A stretch of DNA of 64,000 nucleotides, from positions 606,833 through 670,832 of the forward strand of contig NMRA01000093.1 in NCBI GenBank assembly GCA_002633005.1, read 5' to 3'. A model generated the notes under the pieces. That model was not told the origin of the DNA. It saw only the letters and a list, made by a program, of their open reading frames with translations, and made no database searches. The stretch is from Phoronis australis. Taxonomy: Eukaryota; Phoronida; Phoronidae. Positions within the stretch are counted from its first letter, which is position 1, and the number at the start of each line of letters is the position of its first letter. Below, piece after piece: positions 11,277 through 22,518 of the stretch. A program made the translations under genes and the position numbers.

Positions 11277-13789
11277 GATTATCCACAATTGACACTCATT
11301 TTTCATTCAATAAACATGCAATTAACGGTACCTGTTACATAGAATTCATTCAAGACTCAGACGCAAACAGCTTGCACTGTGCCTGTGCCATCTTGTTAAC
11401 CGAATAAACAGGTGTGCTTTTTTGACTGCAGGCAATAACAAGCTGAAGTTGCAGAGACAGATGACTGTAAATTTTACCATTTTTGATAATTTCACAAATT
11501 TGAAGCACAAATGTGCATTAAATAGAACTTAAAATTCCTAAACTTAATTAACTCACTCCAAGTTAGGAAATCAAGACTTCTAGAGACGTGCTTTCGGAAA
11601 CATAGTTGTGGGGGGTCAATCATGGGAAAACTTTCGTGAGCCAATTGAGATATCGTCTATTGCTTGTAACATGTTAGTCTCTTGATCGAGTTTCTATTCA
11701 GTGACATCAGCAGCAAAATATGTTTTATCACAGTGAGAAAGTTTTTCCAGAAATACCACAGAACTTTCATGGAAATACAAAATAACATGAAAAGTTTCAA
11801 AAATGGGTACACTTCCACAATAGGTTGTATAATTATGTCTTTGTAACTTGGAGAATAAGAAATAAAATGTATTAAAAAATTTATCAAGTGTGATGGCAGA
11901 TACAATCATTGTAAGGTTACAGTACAGGGAGGTCTCAAATAACTTGGCACAAAGAAAGCCATGACGCCACACTCATCTGAATGACTACAGGGTGAGCCAC
12001 TTGCCAAGTTAAGCAGATGAAGCATTCAGTCACCTTTAGCCAACCACTACATACCTCAGGCATCCAGATTTGACAAAATATTTGTGAACTACACTGTGCA
12101 ACCAGTTAAGTAAAATTTTGATTATTTACTGCAAGCCAGTCTTTGAAAAATAGAGAAAAACTAGTTAACAATTAATTTCGGGCAAAATGACTGGAATATA
12201 GCAGTGTTACATTGTCATTGGGGTGCGTTTTCGATAGCCTTGTGACATGTGGCACTTTTACCTGCTACAGTAATGGAAGACAAAAGTTTGATACACGAGT
12301 CTTCATGACCCCAGTTTTTTAATAACCGGTAAGTCTTTACATGAAATGAATACGAGTGAATTGAAGTCATTTATCACAACTACAAATATCGAATTGTATT
12401 CAGTATAGTACAGGCCTACAAACAATATGCCACCATGCTTAACCATTCATAAATGCAAAACAATGTGAATGCTGCTACCCACGTCATGGAACACCACACC
12501 TTATTGGTACATTTGGAAAAAACCGACTTGACTCCTAATAGAGATTCTTGGCAATTAAATAACAATGTTTCACTTAACTTACAGGGACATTAAATTAGCG
12601 TCTTCTGTCAAAAAATGTTTGATTTAGAACCCTGAAAAATCTGACTCATCTTGTTTCGTTACTCAGATTAGAAATGATTTCTAAGTTTGAGCACGGCTGA
12701 CTGTTCAATAGTGCTAAAGGTCAGGCTCATGAAGTTTGCTTGTTAGCTTTGAAAGCAGTATTGCCATTGGGGATAGTCCAGCCTGTTTACTACCTGTAAC
12801 AACCAATTTCAGTCCAGGTAGCAAAAGATAAGAACACTGTGATGATAACATTGCTTTGAAAGAAGTACGCTTTTGAAAAGTCGCTTTTGGCATCAGTATA
12901 TGGTTTCCAGCAGCTATAAATTTGCTGGACAAGAGATAAGATAAGATCGCTAATATTCAAATTAAACCAAATTTTTTGTACGTTACAGTGCACTGAAATG
13001 AATCAATGAATATCTTTGACCCGGATACAAAAAAGTCTCAAAGTAACATTTCCTTGCATTCTCAAACAAAAAAGTCCGAATCTGACTTTTCTGTGGACAC
13101 CGTTTTCGCCATAATTCTTGGAGAATGCAAGGACACATGGCTTTGAGATTTTTTGAAAAATATCAATTATAATTCTTTCTGAGATACAAACACATATCAG
13201 TATCAATTTTTGACATCTTATTTGTCAAACTCGGGTCCAGTAACTTTTTAAGTTCTCATGGTCCTCCTACAAATTATTGTAGTTTGGAACCGTGCCTTTC
13301 TACAAAAATCACAAAAATTGAAAGAGAAACACAAATGGCATTTCTGCTTGTCCTTTAACTACTTGTTCCTTTTAAATGTTTTTTGCGCACTGCTTCGAGA
13401 TCTCGTTTCAATTTTGCACAAATAAAATTAGTAACGGAAACTGTTCCATTTTCCAAAGACTGACGCTCAAAATTTAAACCAAATTTTGTCTTCTGGTAGC
13501 CGTGCAGTACAAACCATGCTTACGAAGACGTGAGCAATATCTTGATGTTGACGTTTAGTTGAGAAATTTGACAAATTCCTCTTGTCTACCATATTGTGTG
13601 TTAAAATGAAGACCTTTCACCATATTTCAACTCATGCCAAAAAGGAGCCCAGTTGGAGTTGTTGCTACCCACCTCAGCAAAAGTACCCAGCTTGTAACAG
13701 ACCTTCACTTTTTCCAAATATTAAGACATGAGCAATACAGGGCCGTTAACTTGCGCCCACGCTACATCATGAAACGATATGTTTCGCGT

Positions 13790-14037
13790 GGAGGTGCTAC
13801 AGTAGTCGAATCTGCCCGTAAATCAAATGGTGTGGGCGCATGGTCATCATGTATCTCTAGGTTAAGTTTCATTGAAATTCGTCAATCAGCACTCTAAATA
13901 TCATCAGGAAATCAAAATCCCAGAAGGGATTTTCTAAATATCAGTCGAACACCCAGACAACCAGACAAAATGGCGCCCGGACAAAGTGATGACAACATGC
14001 GACAATATACGACCACATGTGGCCGCATAAAAATTAA
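13790..14037 (+). repeat. dispersed repeat A, copy 2 (fragment, 3' end)
   Basis: It shares GGAGGTGCTACAGTAGTCGA, the CCAGACAACCAGAC stretch, and the terminal GACCACATGTGGCCGCATAAA hairpin region with the other copies; most internal units are gone. Confidence 0.7.
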
Positions 14038-14449
14038 TTGCTCAAGTGAAAACTGAATCAGCACATAGCAAAACACTATATGGCATCATGCTTTTTTCAA
14101 CTAACAATGACAGTAAGCTACTCAGTACGGGAACAAAACAATTTACAGTTCTGTGAATGCATTATCCCTGAAGAACAGAAATTAGAATTTCCTTTTTTAA
14201 GTAACAGAAATGATGGTGTAGTTTAGGCAACGAATATAACAAAGCTGGACAGAAAAAAAGAGAGATTGAACACGGTCAGTGTTTCACTGTTATCAACACA
14301 CAATCACATAAAAAACAGTGAGCTGTCTATCACTGTTCAGTGATGATGTAACAATTCTATGAAGACAGTGACAGCTAACACAAACTTCAGCACCACCATC
14401 TTATTACAATTTGAATAACCATACAAGACAAACAAAGCTGAGAACCTAC

Positions 14450-14704
14450 TTGAAAATCCTGCACTTTACTAGAATATAAAACATCCCTGGACAGAGATCT
14501 GGGTGCACGGACTTTCTTGTCATCCTTTTTCTTAACATCTGTCTCTAACGGTTTTTTTGTCACTGGTGCATCCGGAACAGTGCCTACGATGTCAGTAGTC
14601 TCCACATCGCCGCCATCGGCATCACCTCCACCACCACCACCACCAATGTTGCCACCATCATCAGCCTCCTGCTTCACTTCTGGTTTCTGTTCTTCGTCAC
14701 TCAT
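14450..14704 (-). CDS. alternative ferlin first exon (internal start), or mutually exclusive linker exon
   Basis: An 85-codon frame from ATG (14702-14704) to the donor CAA|GTAGGT. It starts MSDEEQKPEVKQ, holds a seven-Gly run and acidic residues, then DKKVRAPRS and YSSKVQDFQ. It leaves phase 0, so it joins the C2B exon at 8480 exactly as the 17429 exon does. Its end is a diverged duplicate of that exon. An in-frame TAA lies about 45 nt upstream of the ATG. A possible acceptor (TTTGCAG, 14713-14719) would keep this frame only after a phase-0 exon, and the preceding linker exons end in phase 1. I therefore infer a separate promoter giving a ferlin without C2A. The splice into C2B is inferred; no promoter element is recognisable. 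Confidence 0.78.
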
Positions 14705-15836
14705 TGCTACCAGCTGCAAACTTGCTGAATTCTGCCTATATCTGTCTTATTTTGCCAATTTTTAATGAGAACAAATTTGCTGATCTTGAGATATCACTTA
14801 CACTGTGAACAAGTTCTGTTTTCACCTTATCTCACAAATGTTCCTTGTTTCAATAGAAAGCTTTTCTTCACCTCAACGTAGTTTTCAAACTTTTGTCAAG
14901 TTTAATGTAGTACAAATTAAAGTCTCCGCGCCTTTGGTGAAAATCCATCCATCTCAAACAGTTTCTTTTTAAACAATTCTAAATGACAGCGAAACGAGCA
15001 ATCTCAGTTTCCCAACTAAACTTTCTTCTTCGATTACTTCTGAGCCTTTGTGCACCAAGTTTGATACTATCTCAATCTCAAATACAAAATCCTTGAAACA
15101 TTTTGAAATACTTTGAATCCCGTTTCACTGCTTTGTAAAGCGTGACTCCTCCCCCTGTAGTCTCACACGTTCTGCATTGACGGCACAGAATGTACAATAC
15201 AGCTATTCAGAGTCCTCATCCGAATACAATTAAGACCGTGTTAAACAGTTGATGTCAACAGGTGTTATGAGTGAGGTGAGCTCAAGCCAAGCGTAAGACA
15301 AAATCAGAAATATGTAGGCAAACTTACAATATGGTGGCTCATGCAAATGTTGACTCTAACAACACACAACATGGTGGTTACAAAGTTCGTACAATCTGGT
15401 GGTTCATGCAACTGATGAGTCTTTTTACAGACAGACGAAAACTACACATGTGTATCCCGGGTAAAATTTAGAGGGAGACAGTTTACACCCAGAGTGAGCT
15501 GAAACACCTCAGTGTCTCTTTAATGCAAGCCAGGGAACAAACAGGTCAGATCTTTTTGACGTGTAAACTTTCATTGCAAGCATAATGTTTGATTAAAGTC
15601 AGCCATCTGTACACCTTTAGCAAACTTGACAAGCCCTCTTCCCACAGTCCATTGTGCAAATGGCCTCACATCCTTTTCAAAAATGTCAATGATACTAGGT
15701 TAGAGTAAAGCAACTTGTCCAACTTCTTCCTTGAAGTGGACTCTGATTGTACAAGTCACGTTGCTTAACATAGTGTTGATCAGTATGACATGGCGTTGAT
15801 CAGTATGACGTGTTGAACCGTATTACGTAGTACTGA

Positions 15837-16027
15837 TCAACATAATAACACATACACATATCTAACCCATGATGGTGCATCATAATGGTTAAACAGTTAC
15901 ATTACATTAGGTCGCATTACCCACAACTTATCAACATAATAACACATACACACAGCTAACCCATGATGATGCATCATAATGGTTAAACAGTTACATTACA
16001 TTAGGTCGCATTACCCACAACTTATCA
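15837..16027. repeat. 94-bp tandem duplication
   Basis: Two copies starting TCAACATAATAACACATACA at 15837 and 15931, differing at a few bases. Just left, at 15772-15815, a 23-bp unit (GTTGATCAGTATGAC) is also doubled. Confidence 0.93.
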
Positions 16028-16187
16028 ATATTGACGCAGCTATTATTTGAGAACTTTTTGGAATATTAACGATAATATTGGTCATTAGAACCTATTTATC
16101 AGCCCTTTTCATTGTCACTGTCAACAAAAAACGATAAGAAACCAATTAGTGATAATGTAAGCTTGTAAATAACTTAGGTCTGGGGAA

Positions 16188-16245
16188 GGTGCTTCAGAAG
16201 GACTCCCCAATTGAAAGGTGCTTCAGAAGGACTCCCCAATTGAAA
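16188..16245. repeat. 29-bp tandem duplication
   Basis: Two perfect copies beginning GGTGCTTCAGAAGGACTCCC at 16188 and 16217. Confidence 0.95.
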
Positions 16246-17428
16246 TCAGTATAAATACATCTTCACTGTAAAGTTTCTACAGTCTTCAAACTTGTAATTT
16301 TCCAATTTTTTAAACTAACTTATTTGGAAAATTGCCCATGAATAATCGATGGCACTATTCTATAAAATATCAACTGTGTCAATTGTGACTTTAACAATTT
16401 CAAGATTTTTCGTAGAAGAATTGATCACTTTTCTACCATGTTGTGTTCTAAACTGATGTCACGTTTATCAATTTGACGAAGTTTCATGAATTTCAAACAG
16501 AAATAAATGCAAAAAACTGCCTTTTCCACTTTTCAGAATCTCACCACTTCAAAAAACAAAAAATGCTCAACATCAATATCTAAATAATACACAATTTCTC
16601 GATGAGAAATGTGATAAACACATCACAGCTATGACACACAGTATTCTAAATTGTGTCCATCCTTTTCATACATCCTGTAGTCATAGACATTAGTCGAAAC
16701 CATCGTCAATGAATATCAGCAATTTGACAGATAACACAGCTCAGTTATTAAACAATCGGCCATTATTTAACAAATCACATGGTATGACTTATGTATTGAC
16801 AACAAACCCACATTATTTCACACTGAATAGTTGCCAGATTTTCACACACACATAAACCAACATCTCATCTGGAATTACGATATTTTGAACACTATTTAAT
16901 GAATTTAGTGAAATTCAATTTAATTTCATAAAAAGTTTAGGAATCATTAATAATTTACAAAAATTTTAAGTCATTTACTATGCTTCAAATGCTGGCAACC
17001 TTGTTCCAAACAGTTAAAAGCTTACCAGTAAGTGTTGTTTCAGGACAAAAGCACGCAGTGAAAACCAAATCACCAATCTGGTGGAATTTTCTCGATGCGC
17101 ATCTTCTTGAAAAATTTAGCGATAAATATGTATAACACACTTCTTAAGTCAAGAACCACATGCAAGCTTCCTAAAAAACATGGTTACGGTTCTGTAAACT
17201 ACCCGTCGTTTTTATTTCGTGCAAAAATTCATTTTTTTCCATCAATATGACAAAAGTCCCAACTTTGTGCCCAAATTTTAAAACCAAATCCTAACTGAAT
17301 TTTAGAGAACAGTGCAGAAAGCACAAAGTGTCATATGAATTTGGTTGGACAATTTTAGGAGCTCCCATAACCTTAAAGGGAACACTTTTGGCCCAAAAAT
17401 AAACATCTTAACAATTATTCACTCATAC

Positions 17429-17586
17429 CTGAAAATCCTGCACCTTACTGGAATACGTGCGGCGCCCCCTGACCTTTTTGCGTTTGCGTTTCTTCTTTTT
17501 CTTCGATCCAGAAGGCTGCGAAGGGTCGTTCACTTCTTCCTCCTCTTCATCATCACTGCCTTCCGCCATTTGGGCGGCGTTCTCGT
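17429..17586 (-). CDS. ferlin exon: acidic/polybasic linker leading into C2B
   Basis: 158 nt, phase 1 in, phase 0 out; acceptor in a T/C-rich stretch ending GATAAG, donor CAG|GTATGA. The product goes ENAAQMAEGSDDEEEEE, then a proline/serine stretch, then KKKKKRKRKKVRGRR, and ends YSSKVQDFQ. (K/S)xQDFQ just before C2B is a family hallmark. The run of basic residues would suit phospholipid binding or nuclear import; neither is shown. The internal ATG at 17567-17569 has A at -3 and G at +4 and is preceded by an in-frame TAA just outside the exon, so a second transcript start here is possible. The last 30 or so bases are near-identical to the alternative exon at 14450. Confidence 0.88.
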
Positions 17587-18586
17587 CTTATCAAATAATG
17601 AAAGAAGAAATAGATTACTGGCATTCAGCCAACAGAAATAATCACACTGGACATGAAAGAATATCATCGTTCAAGAGATACCCTTGCCAGAAAATGAGAG
17701 ACAGAGCACATAAAGGAATTGCAGTAATTTTGTGAACTCAAAAGTAAAATTTTTATAATAAGATATGTAATATTGGTAAATCTATGACAACTGAACAATA
17801 TTTAGTAATTAAGAAATTATCATTGAGCCAAGTTCAAAATTTCTAATTTCCTTTCAAAGAAACAACGTCCTTCTCAAATAAAATCAATTGGCATCTTAAA
17901 ATGAAGCTAGAGATTGCCACCTGGTAGATGAATTCTACGAAAAGCTTGAACAAACTTTAATTTGACATATCAGAAAACAGAAAATAAGAATACGTTTCTT
18001 TAAGTTCATAATTCAAAATGAAATTATCAACAGGAATCCATGAAAAAATAAAGAAATCGTAAGTCAAAGTGCGAAAATGAAATTCAACCATTCAATTGAC
18101 AACACAGAGACAAAATAAAAGATAATAATTTAGTTGGCAAACATCTGTCTACAGGTTGAGTGTGCAGGATACGCACTACAGTGTCCAGCAAGCCGTATGT
18201 GATCCTTATATGCTCTGTGTTGCCAGGTATTTAGAATTACTATAATGAAGCAAAATAGGCCACAAGAGACATCGCCTTTGCAAAATATCCATAAAAACAA
18301 TCATGCTGAAAAATCTGTAATAGAACGTGCAGCCAAAAAGAGGACGCCAGTGTATCTTCATTTGCGAGCATTCGAGACAAGCAGCGCTTCAAATCACTTT
18401 CTAAAGAGTGATGCTCAAAACATTGTAGCAAATTCACGTTACTGCCAGTTTGAGAACGACATACGAGTGTCACAAGTGAAGAGAGTACGTCTGCATCATT
18501 ACTCGCCTACTACGGATGTGCAACCCTAATGTTGCAATGCAGGTACCCCAAGCACGAGTAAGGAGCTCTGTTTAAAGTTATCATAC

Positions 18587-18625
18587 CTTTTTTACCATTA
18601 ACCTCGGGCTCACTATCAGAGTCCA
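18587..18625 (-). CDS. ferlin microexon 2 (linker), 39 nt
   Basis: Phase 1 in and out. It completes Val and encodes DSDSEPEVNGKK, leaving a G that joins the next exon as Asp. Acceptor GTTTGATAG, donor AAAG|GTATGA. It is acidic like its neighbours in the C2A-C2B linker and lies 203 bp from microexon 1 and 1.0 kb from the next exon. Like microexon 1 it is frame-neutral (39 nt), so inclusion or skipping of each could give several linker lengths. No conserved family residues are expected here. Confidence 0.68.
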
Positions 18626-18828
18626 CTATCAAACAAACAGAAATTTTTAATGTCTTATTACATTAATTCCTCCAATATAAAAATTCAGTCTTGAGTGCAG
18701 ATAAGTATGTGCTGGCAAAATAAATTTAATTCAAAACTGAATGTAAGACAAAATTCAAACAAATCAAAGACTTAGAAGGGAAAGATTTAAGGGAAATAAT
18801 ATTATCTGGATTCGACACCAACTTTTAC

Positions 18829-18855
18829 CTTTCGGTTTAGGATCATCATAAATAC
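18829..18855 (-). CDS. ferlin microexon 1 (linker), 27 nt
   Basis: Nine codons' worth of sequence: it completes a Gly codon, encodes IYDDPKPK, and leaves one G for the next exon (phase 1 to phase 1). The acceptor is CGAGTACAG and the donor AAAG|GTAAAA. Because its length is a multiple of three with matching phases, it can be skipped without breaking the frame. The call rests on splice signals, phase and acidic linker-like content, not on conserved residues, so it is less certain than the C2 exons. Confidence 0.65.
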
Positions 18856-21800
18856 CTGTACTCGTAAAAAGAACAAAGACATTGCAGTGATGCACGAAAC
18901 AGCCAAATAGCGGGCAGGTTGCTCAACTTCAAACATTCAATTCAAAAAGGTTTTAAAGGAGATTCTCATGCAGCCTTTTATCAAATAAAGAGAAAACCAC
19001 AGCCGAAAGCCTAAAACACAGAATCATGACATTTTAGTTCAACCCCTATTCTGTAACACAGCTGCAGCCCTGACAGGAGATACTAGACAACCTGCAATTG
19101 TCTAATTTATTGATATGCACAACAACCTGTACTAGAGTGTGTGAAAAAAATTGTTAAGACAGAGAGAGATGTTAAAGAGGGTGAACCACAGAATACTTTT
19201 CAGTACACTGTGTGGTTATACTCTTAGTTTGCTGAATCTTGATGACCAAGTATGCAACACAGATTTAATTATATTTTTTATTAATTTCTGATAAGCTCCG
19301 AAAGGTCTGGAGTTAAAACCATAGACAACATTTCAAAAACTTGGATTTTTCCAGACGTTATTAGCATATGATTACCGATTTTCATAATTTTCTGGAGACA
19401 CTGACTAAATTTTTCAGGATTATTGCTAGAGAAGCAGACAAGTGGCTTTGGGTTTTTGTAACCAAATCAAAGATCACGATTTGTTTCAATATGTCGCATA
19501 CACAAAATAAGGCCTTTAACAATCTTAACCTCTCGGGTCTAGCATAAACACATGCCTAGCACAACTGTGCGACCTAAAACTTCTAATTATCAAATATGCT
19601 TAATTATTTTTTCTAGAAAATGTCAGAGGCTAGTGCAGTAAAATAAAAGGCCAAGGGTGTCTGTCTCGTCCAATCAGAGCTGCAATCACACAAACGAAAA
19701 GACTATAGTACACAATCACAAATATTCAGACAAAAGAACCCAGAATTCCCCCATTATGACAGATGGGCAGAAGTCGAATTAATGGTCGAAGTAGTCTTCT
19801 CTCATGACCGAGAATGAAGACTGGCGGGTAATTAACAGAGAAGTTATTGAGGTGGCTAACACATTCCATAAATACAATTTTGCTGTGTTAAAAGAATTAG
19901 TTGTTATAATGGGGAAATGGTATTTTGTCCAATCTACTTATGTCTCGTACTGTAGGCCGTAATATATGAAAAGGTTAGAGTAACAGCACAATCAGAAATT
20001 AGGATAACCCTTCCCAGCATTCAATAAGAAATTTCAGAATATCCTTTCCAGCATTCAACTACCTTCCTGCTCAAATGTATTATCTGAAATAGATCATCTG
20101 CACTAAAGAGCACGTATCTACATCTACAAGGATCATATCAAGTACCATTATCCGAATTTGTCAAAATCCAGACACAATACACATTTATAGACATTCACTT
20201 GAAGTGGAAATACTTTTGTCCATCATTGCATTAGGATATTGATATGAAGCAAACTTCAATCATTTGTCGTTTGACTAACAAAACTTAAGAAGTCAAGATC
20301 AATTCCTGCAATGATTTAATGTTGGCAGTTGACAAGCCACACGAATTTCACTTCAATGAAAGTCTAGACAGTTGAAGAAAAAAAATGCTTCAGTAAAAAG
20401 TAGTCACAGATGGATATCCAGATATCCGGATGACTGACACACCTAAATAACACTGAGATCACTGCAGTTCACATACATTTACTTACAGTGTTTTCCACGA
20501 CCTGTTTTGACTCATAGCAGTAATGAGTTTGAATTTCATTCCAACCAGTTTGGCTTACTTGAATCAAGTGTGAAAACAAGAGCAACGAGTTGAACTTTTT
20601 GGAAGATTAGTACGTGCTACAGCAATATGGGACATCTACAGATTCCAGCACAACATATAAACCTAACTACGCTTTGGAGATATACTTTTGAACATCTACA
20701 TGATCTTTCTAATTCCCGTCGAGTTTAGATTTTCTGTTGCGGAGAACACTGCACATATAATAATGTCAACAAATAATATTACACAAAAGAAATATTATAA
20801 GGTAAAGTATTCATAAAAATCATAACTGTAAAAAAGTAAGACAGTGTTACGAGTACAACACTCATCAGCTAAATTACAATTCAGTTGGTTTCAGATGGGG
20901 ATAGCCATTGACATTCACACACCCAAGAGAGACGAGTAAACAGAGATATAGGGAAGTGATACACTTCACATGACATATATATTCAAGAGACTGTATCACA
21001 GTTCAACATTGAAAACCAAACAACTAACAACTAATGAGGTGGAACTTGGGGAGATGAGTGGCGTTTCAAAGATGTTCAGTTGCTGACCACCACAGCAGAA
21101 CAAGGGATTTTGAACACACAGAGCCACCTATTGTAATCTTTAGAATTTATATGGCAAGATTTTTTTCTGATGTAATTAACTAATACTTGCATGAGAGACA
21201 ATTAATAAATTTCACAAGAAAACAAATTTGAAGAGGTCACCCCAATCACTCAACAAATCCCATTTGAAGATCAGAGACAATAACTTAATGCTCTCAGTTA
21301 TGAGACACTTCTGGTGTACAGTAGTGTCCACCATTCAGTGTTACCGGAGATTTCCCCCGTGCATGGCCAAAAACCCATCTACCACCAAAACTGATTTGGA
21401 TTTTTCTGCATACCAAATTAGCAGATTTTTTAGGAAATTTATACTATTTTTAGGAAATCTGTAGATTTTTTAGAAAATTTGTGGGTTTCTTAGGTAACTT
21501 GTAGATTTTTAGGACATTTGTAGATTTTTTAAGGAAATTTGTAGATTTTTTAGGTAACTTATAGAATTTTTAGGAAATTTGCAGATTTTAGCACTGAGTT
21601 GCAATGGTTAACAGCAGTCGCTTACTAAGTAAGCGCAATGACACTGTGAGAAATAGTTACTACATAATAACATGGGTAATTTGAATTGAAGTAAGATTAA
21701 AAACCAAAATACTAGACAATACTCTCAAGATATGAACTGACACAGATCAGAAACGTATGACTACCAACACGGTCGCCACTGGTAGTCACGCAGAGACTAA

Positions 21801-22047
21801 AAAGAATGCTCACCTCATTCAAAGTATAAACCCATAATGAAGACTCATTATGGGTCGCCTATGTTGTTTTGACTTGTATATTTTTTCACAGCCTATATGT
21901 AAGTGTATAATGCAGGTTAAATTTCCGTACAAATACGCAAGTTTTGCATATGGTACACAGGTCCAAGGCCATAGTACAGAACATCACTTGTTATTAAAAA
22001 TGCAATAATATGACAGACACGGTGTAACGACGACACTGCTCAATTAC
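18856..22047. other. ferlin intron 3.2 kb
   Basis: Between the end of C2A and microexon 1. No exon or coding signal seen apart from the T-rich array at 21421. Confidence 0.6.
21421..21590. repeat. degenerate TTTTTAGGAAATTTGTAGA tandem repeat
   Basis: About eight imperfect units of roughly 20-23 bp built on TTTTTAGGAAATTTGTAGA. It lies in the 3.2-kb intron. Confidence 0.85.
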
Positions 22048-22135
22048 CTCCACCAACCACCTGTCCCACCCCACTGTCCCCGCCTGATTCTGCGCCTTTC
22101 GGTGGGTCGTAGACCAGCTTGAGATTAATTGTACA
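22048..22135 (-). CDS. ferlin exon: C2A last strand and start of linker
   Basis: 88 nt, phase 0 in, phase 1 out; acceptor CGTTCCAG, donor GTAATT. It encodes CTINLKLVYDPPKG and then a Gly-rich stretch AESGGDSGVGQVVGG. TIxLxLxYDPP is the family's closing C2A strand with its conserved YDPP. After it the linker to C2B begins; linkers here vary strongly in length and sequence between ferlins. Confidence 0.93.
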
Positions 22136-22409
22136 CTGGAACGCACAATGAAGATGTTAAACAACCAAACACACAGAATCTGAGACATGCAGAGAGGAGA
22201 CTAACAGATTACAGAAGAATAGCAAAAATACTGAGTTAAACTAAATGTATCGGTATGAGGCACTTTCAACACTAATTTGTTTAAACTGTATTCAAGTCTC
22301 CCAATGAAATCGACCCTCAAAAACATTTTCTAACAGCATATGGCAGTGAAATACCAACAGCTTTTTTCCAGAATATACGTAGCGTGTAACCACAGCTTGC
22401 CGCACTTAC

Positions 22410-22518
22410 CCCGGCAATAGGCTGAGAAGTGCCAGCTTTCATAAGTTGTGCATTGATATCTTTGGTATTGTTTACACCGAGCAGGTCACGTAGGGGCACG
22501 TCACACTCACCCAGTAAT
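22410..22518 (-). CDS. ferlin exon: C2A, strands 6-7
   Basis: 109 nt, phase 2 in, phase 0 out; acceptor TTTCAG, donor GGG|GTAAGT. It encodes LLGECDVPLRDLLG followed by NNTKDINAQLMKAGTSQPIAG. The LGE(x)4PLR(D/E)(V/L)L pattern is the conserved strand after C2A loop 3 in ferlins, and QPxxG is the turn before the last C2A strand. The following intron is only 274 bp, in contrast with the 15.5 kb intron before it. Confidence 0.94.

Larger units (their letters stand above)
8481..14449. other. ferlin intron, about 6 kb before the alternative exon
   Basis: No exon seen. At 10256-10667 open frames of 80-92 codons overlap on both strands, with no recognisable protein, so I treat them as chance. The region holds the 29-bp array at 11081, the foldback at 11181 and a fragment of repeat A at 13790-14037. 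Confidence 0.6.
14705..17428. other. region upstream of the alternative exon; candidate promoter area
   Basis: If the 14450 exon is a first exon, its promoter would lie here. I see no clear TATA box or CpG island. Content: a 94-bp tandem duplication (15837-16027), a 29-bp duplication (16188-16245) and AT-rich unique sequence. Confidence 0.4.
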
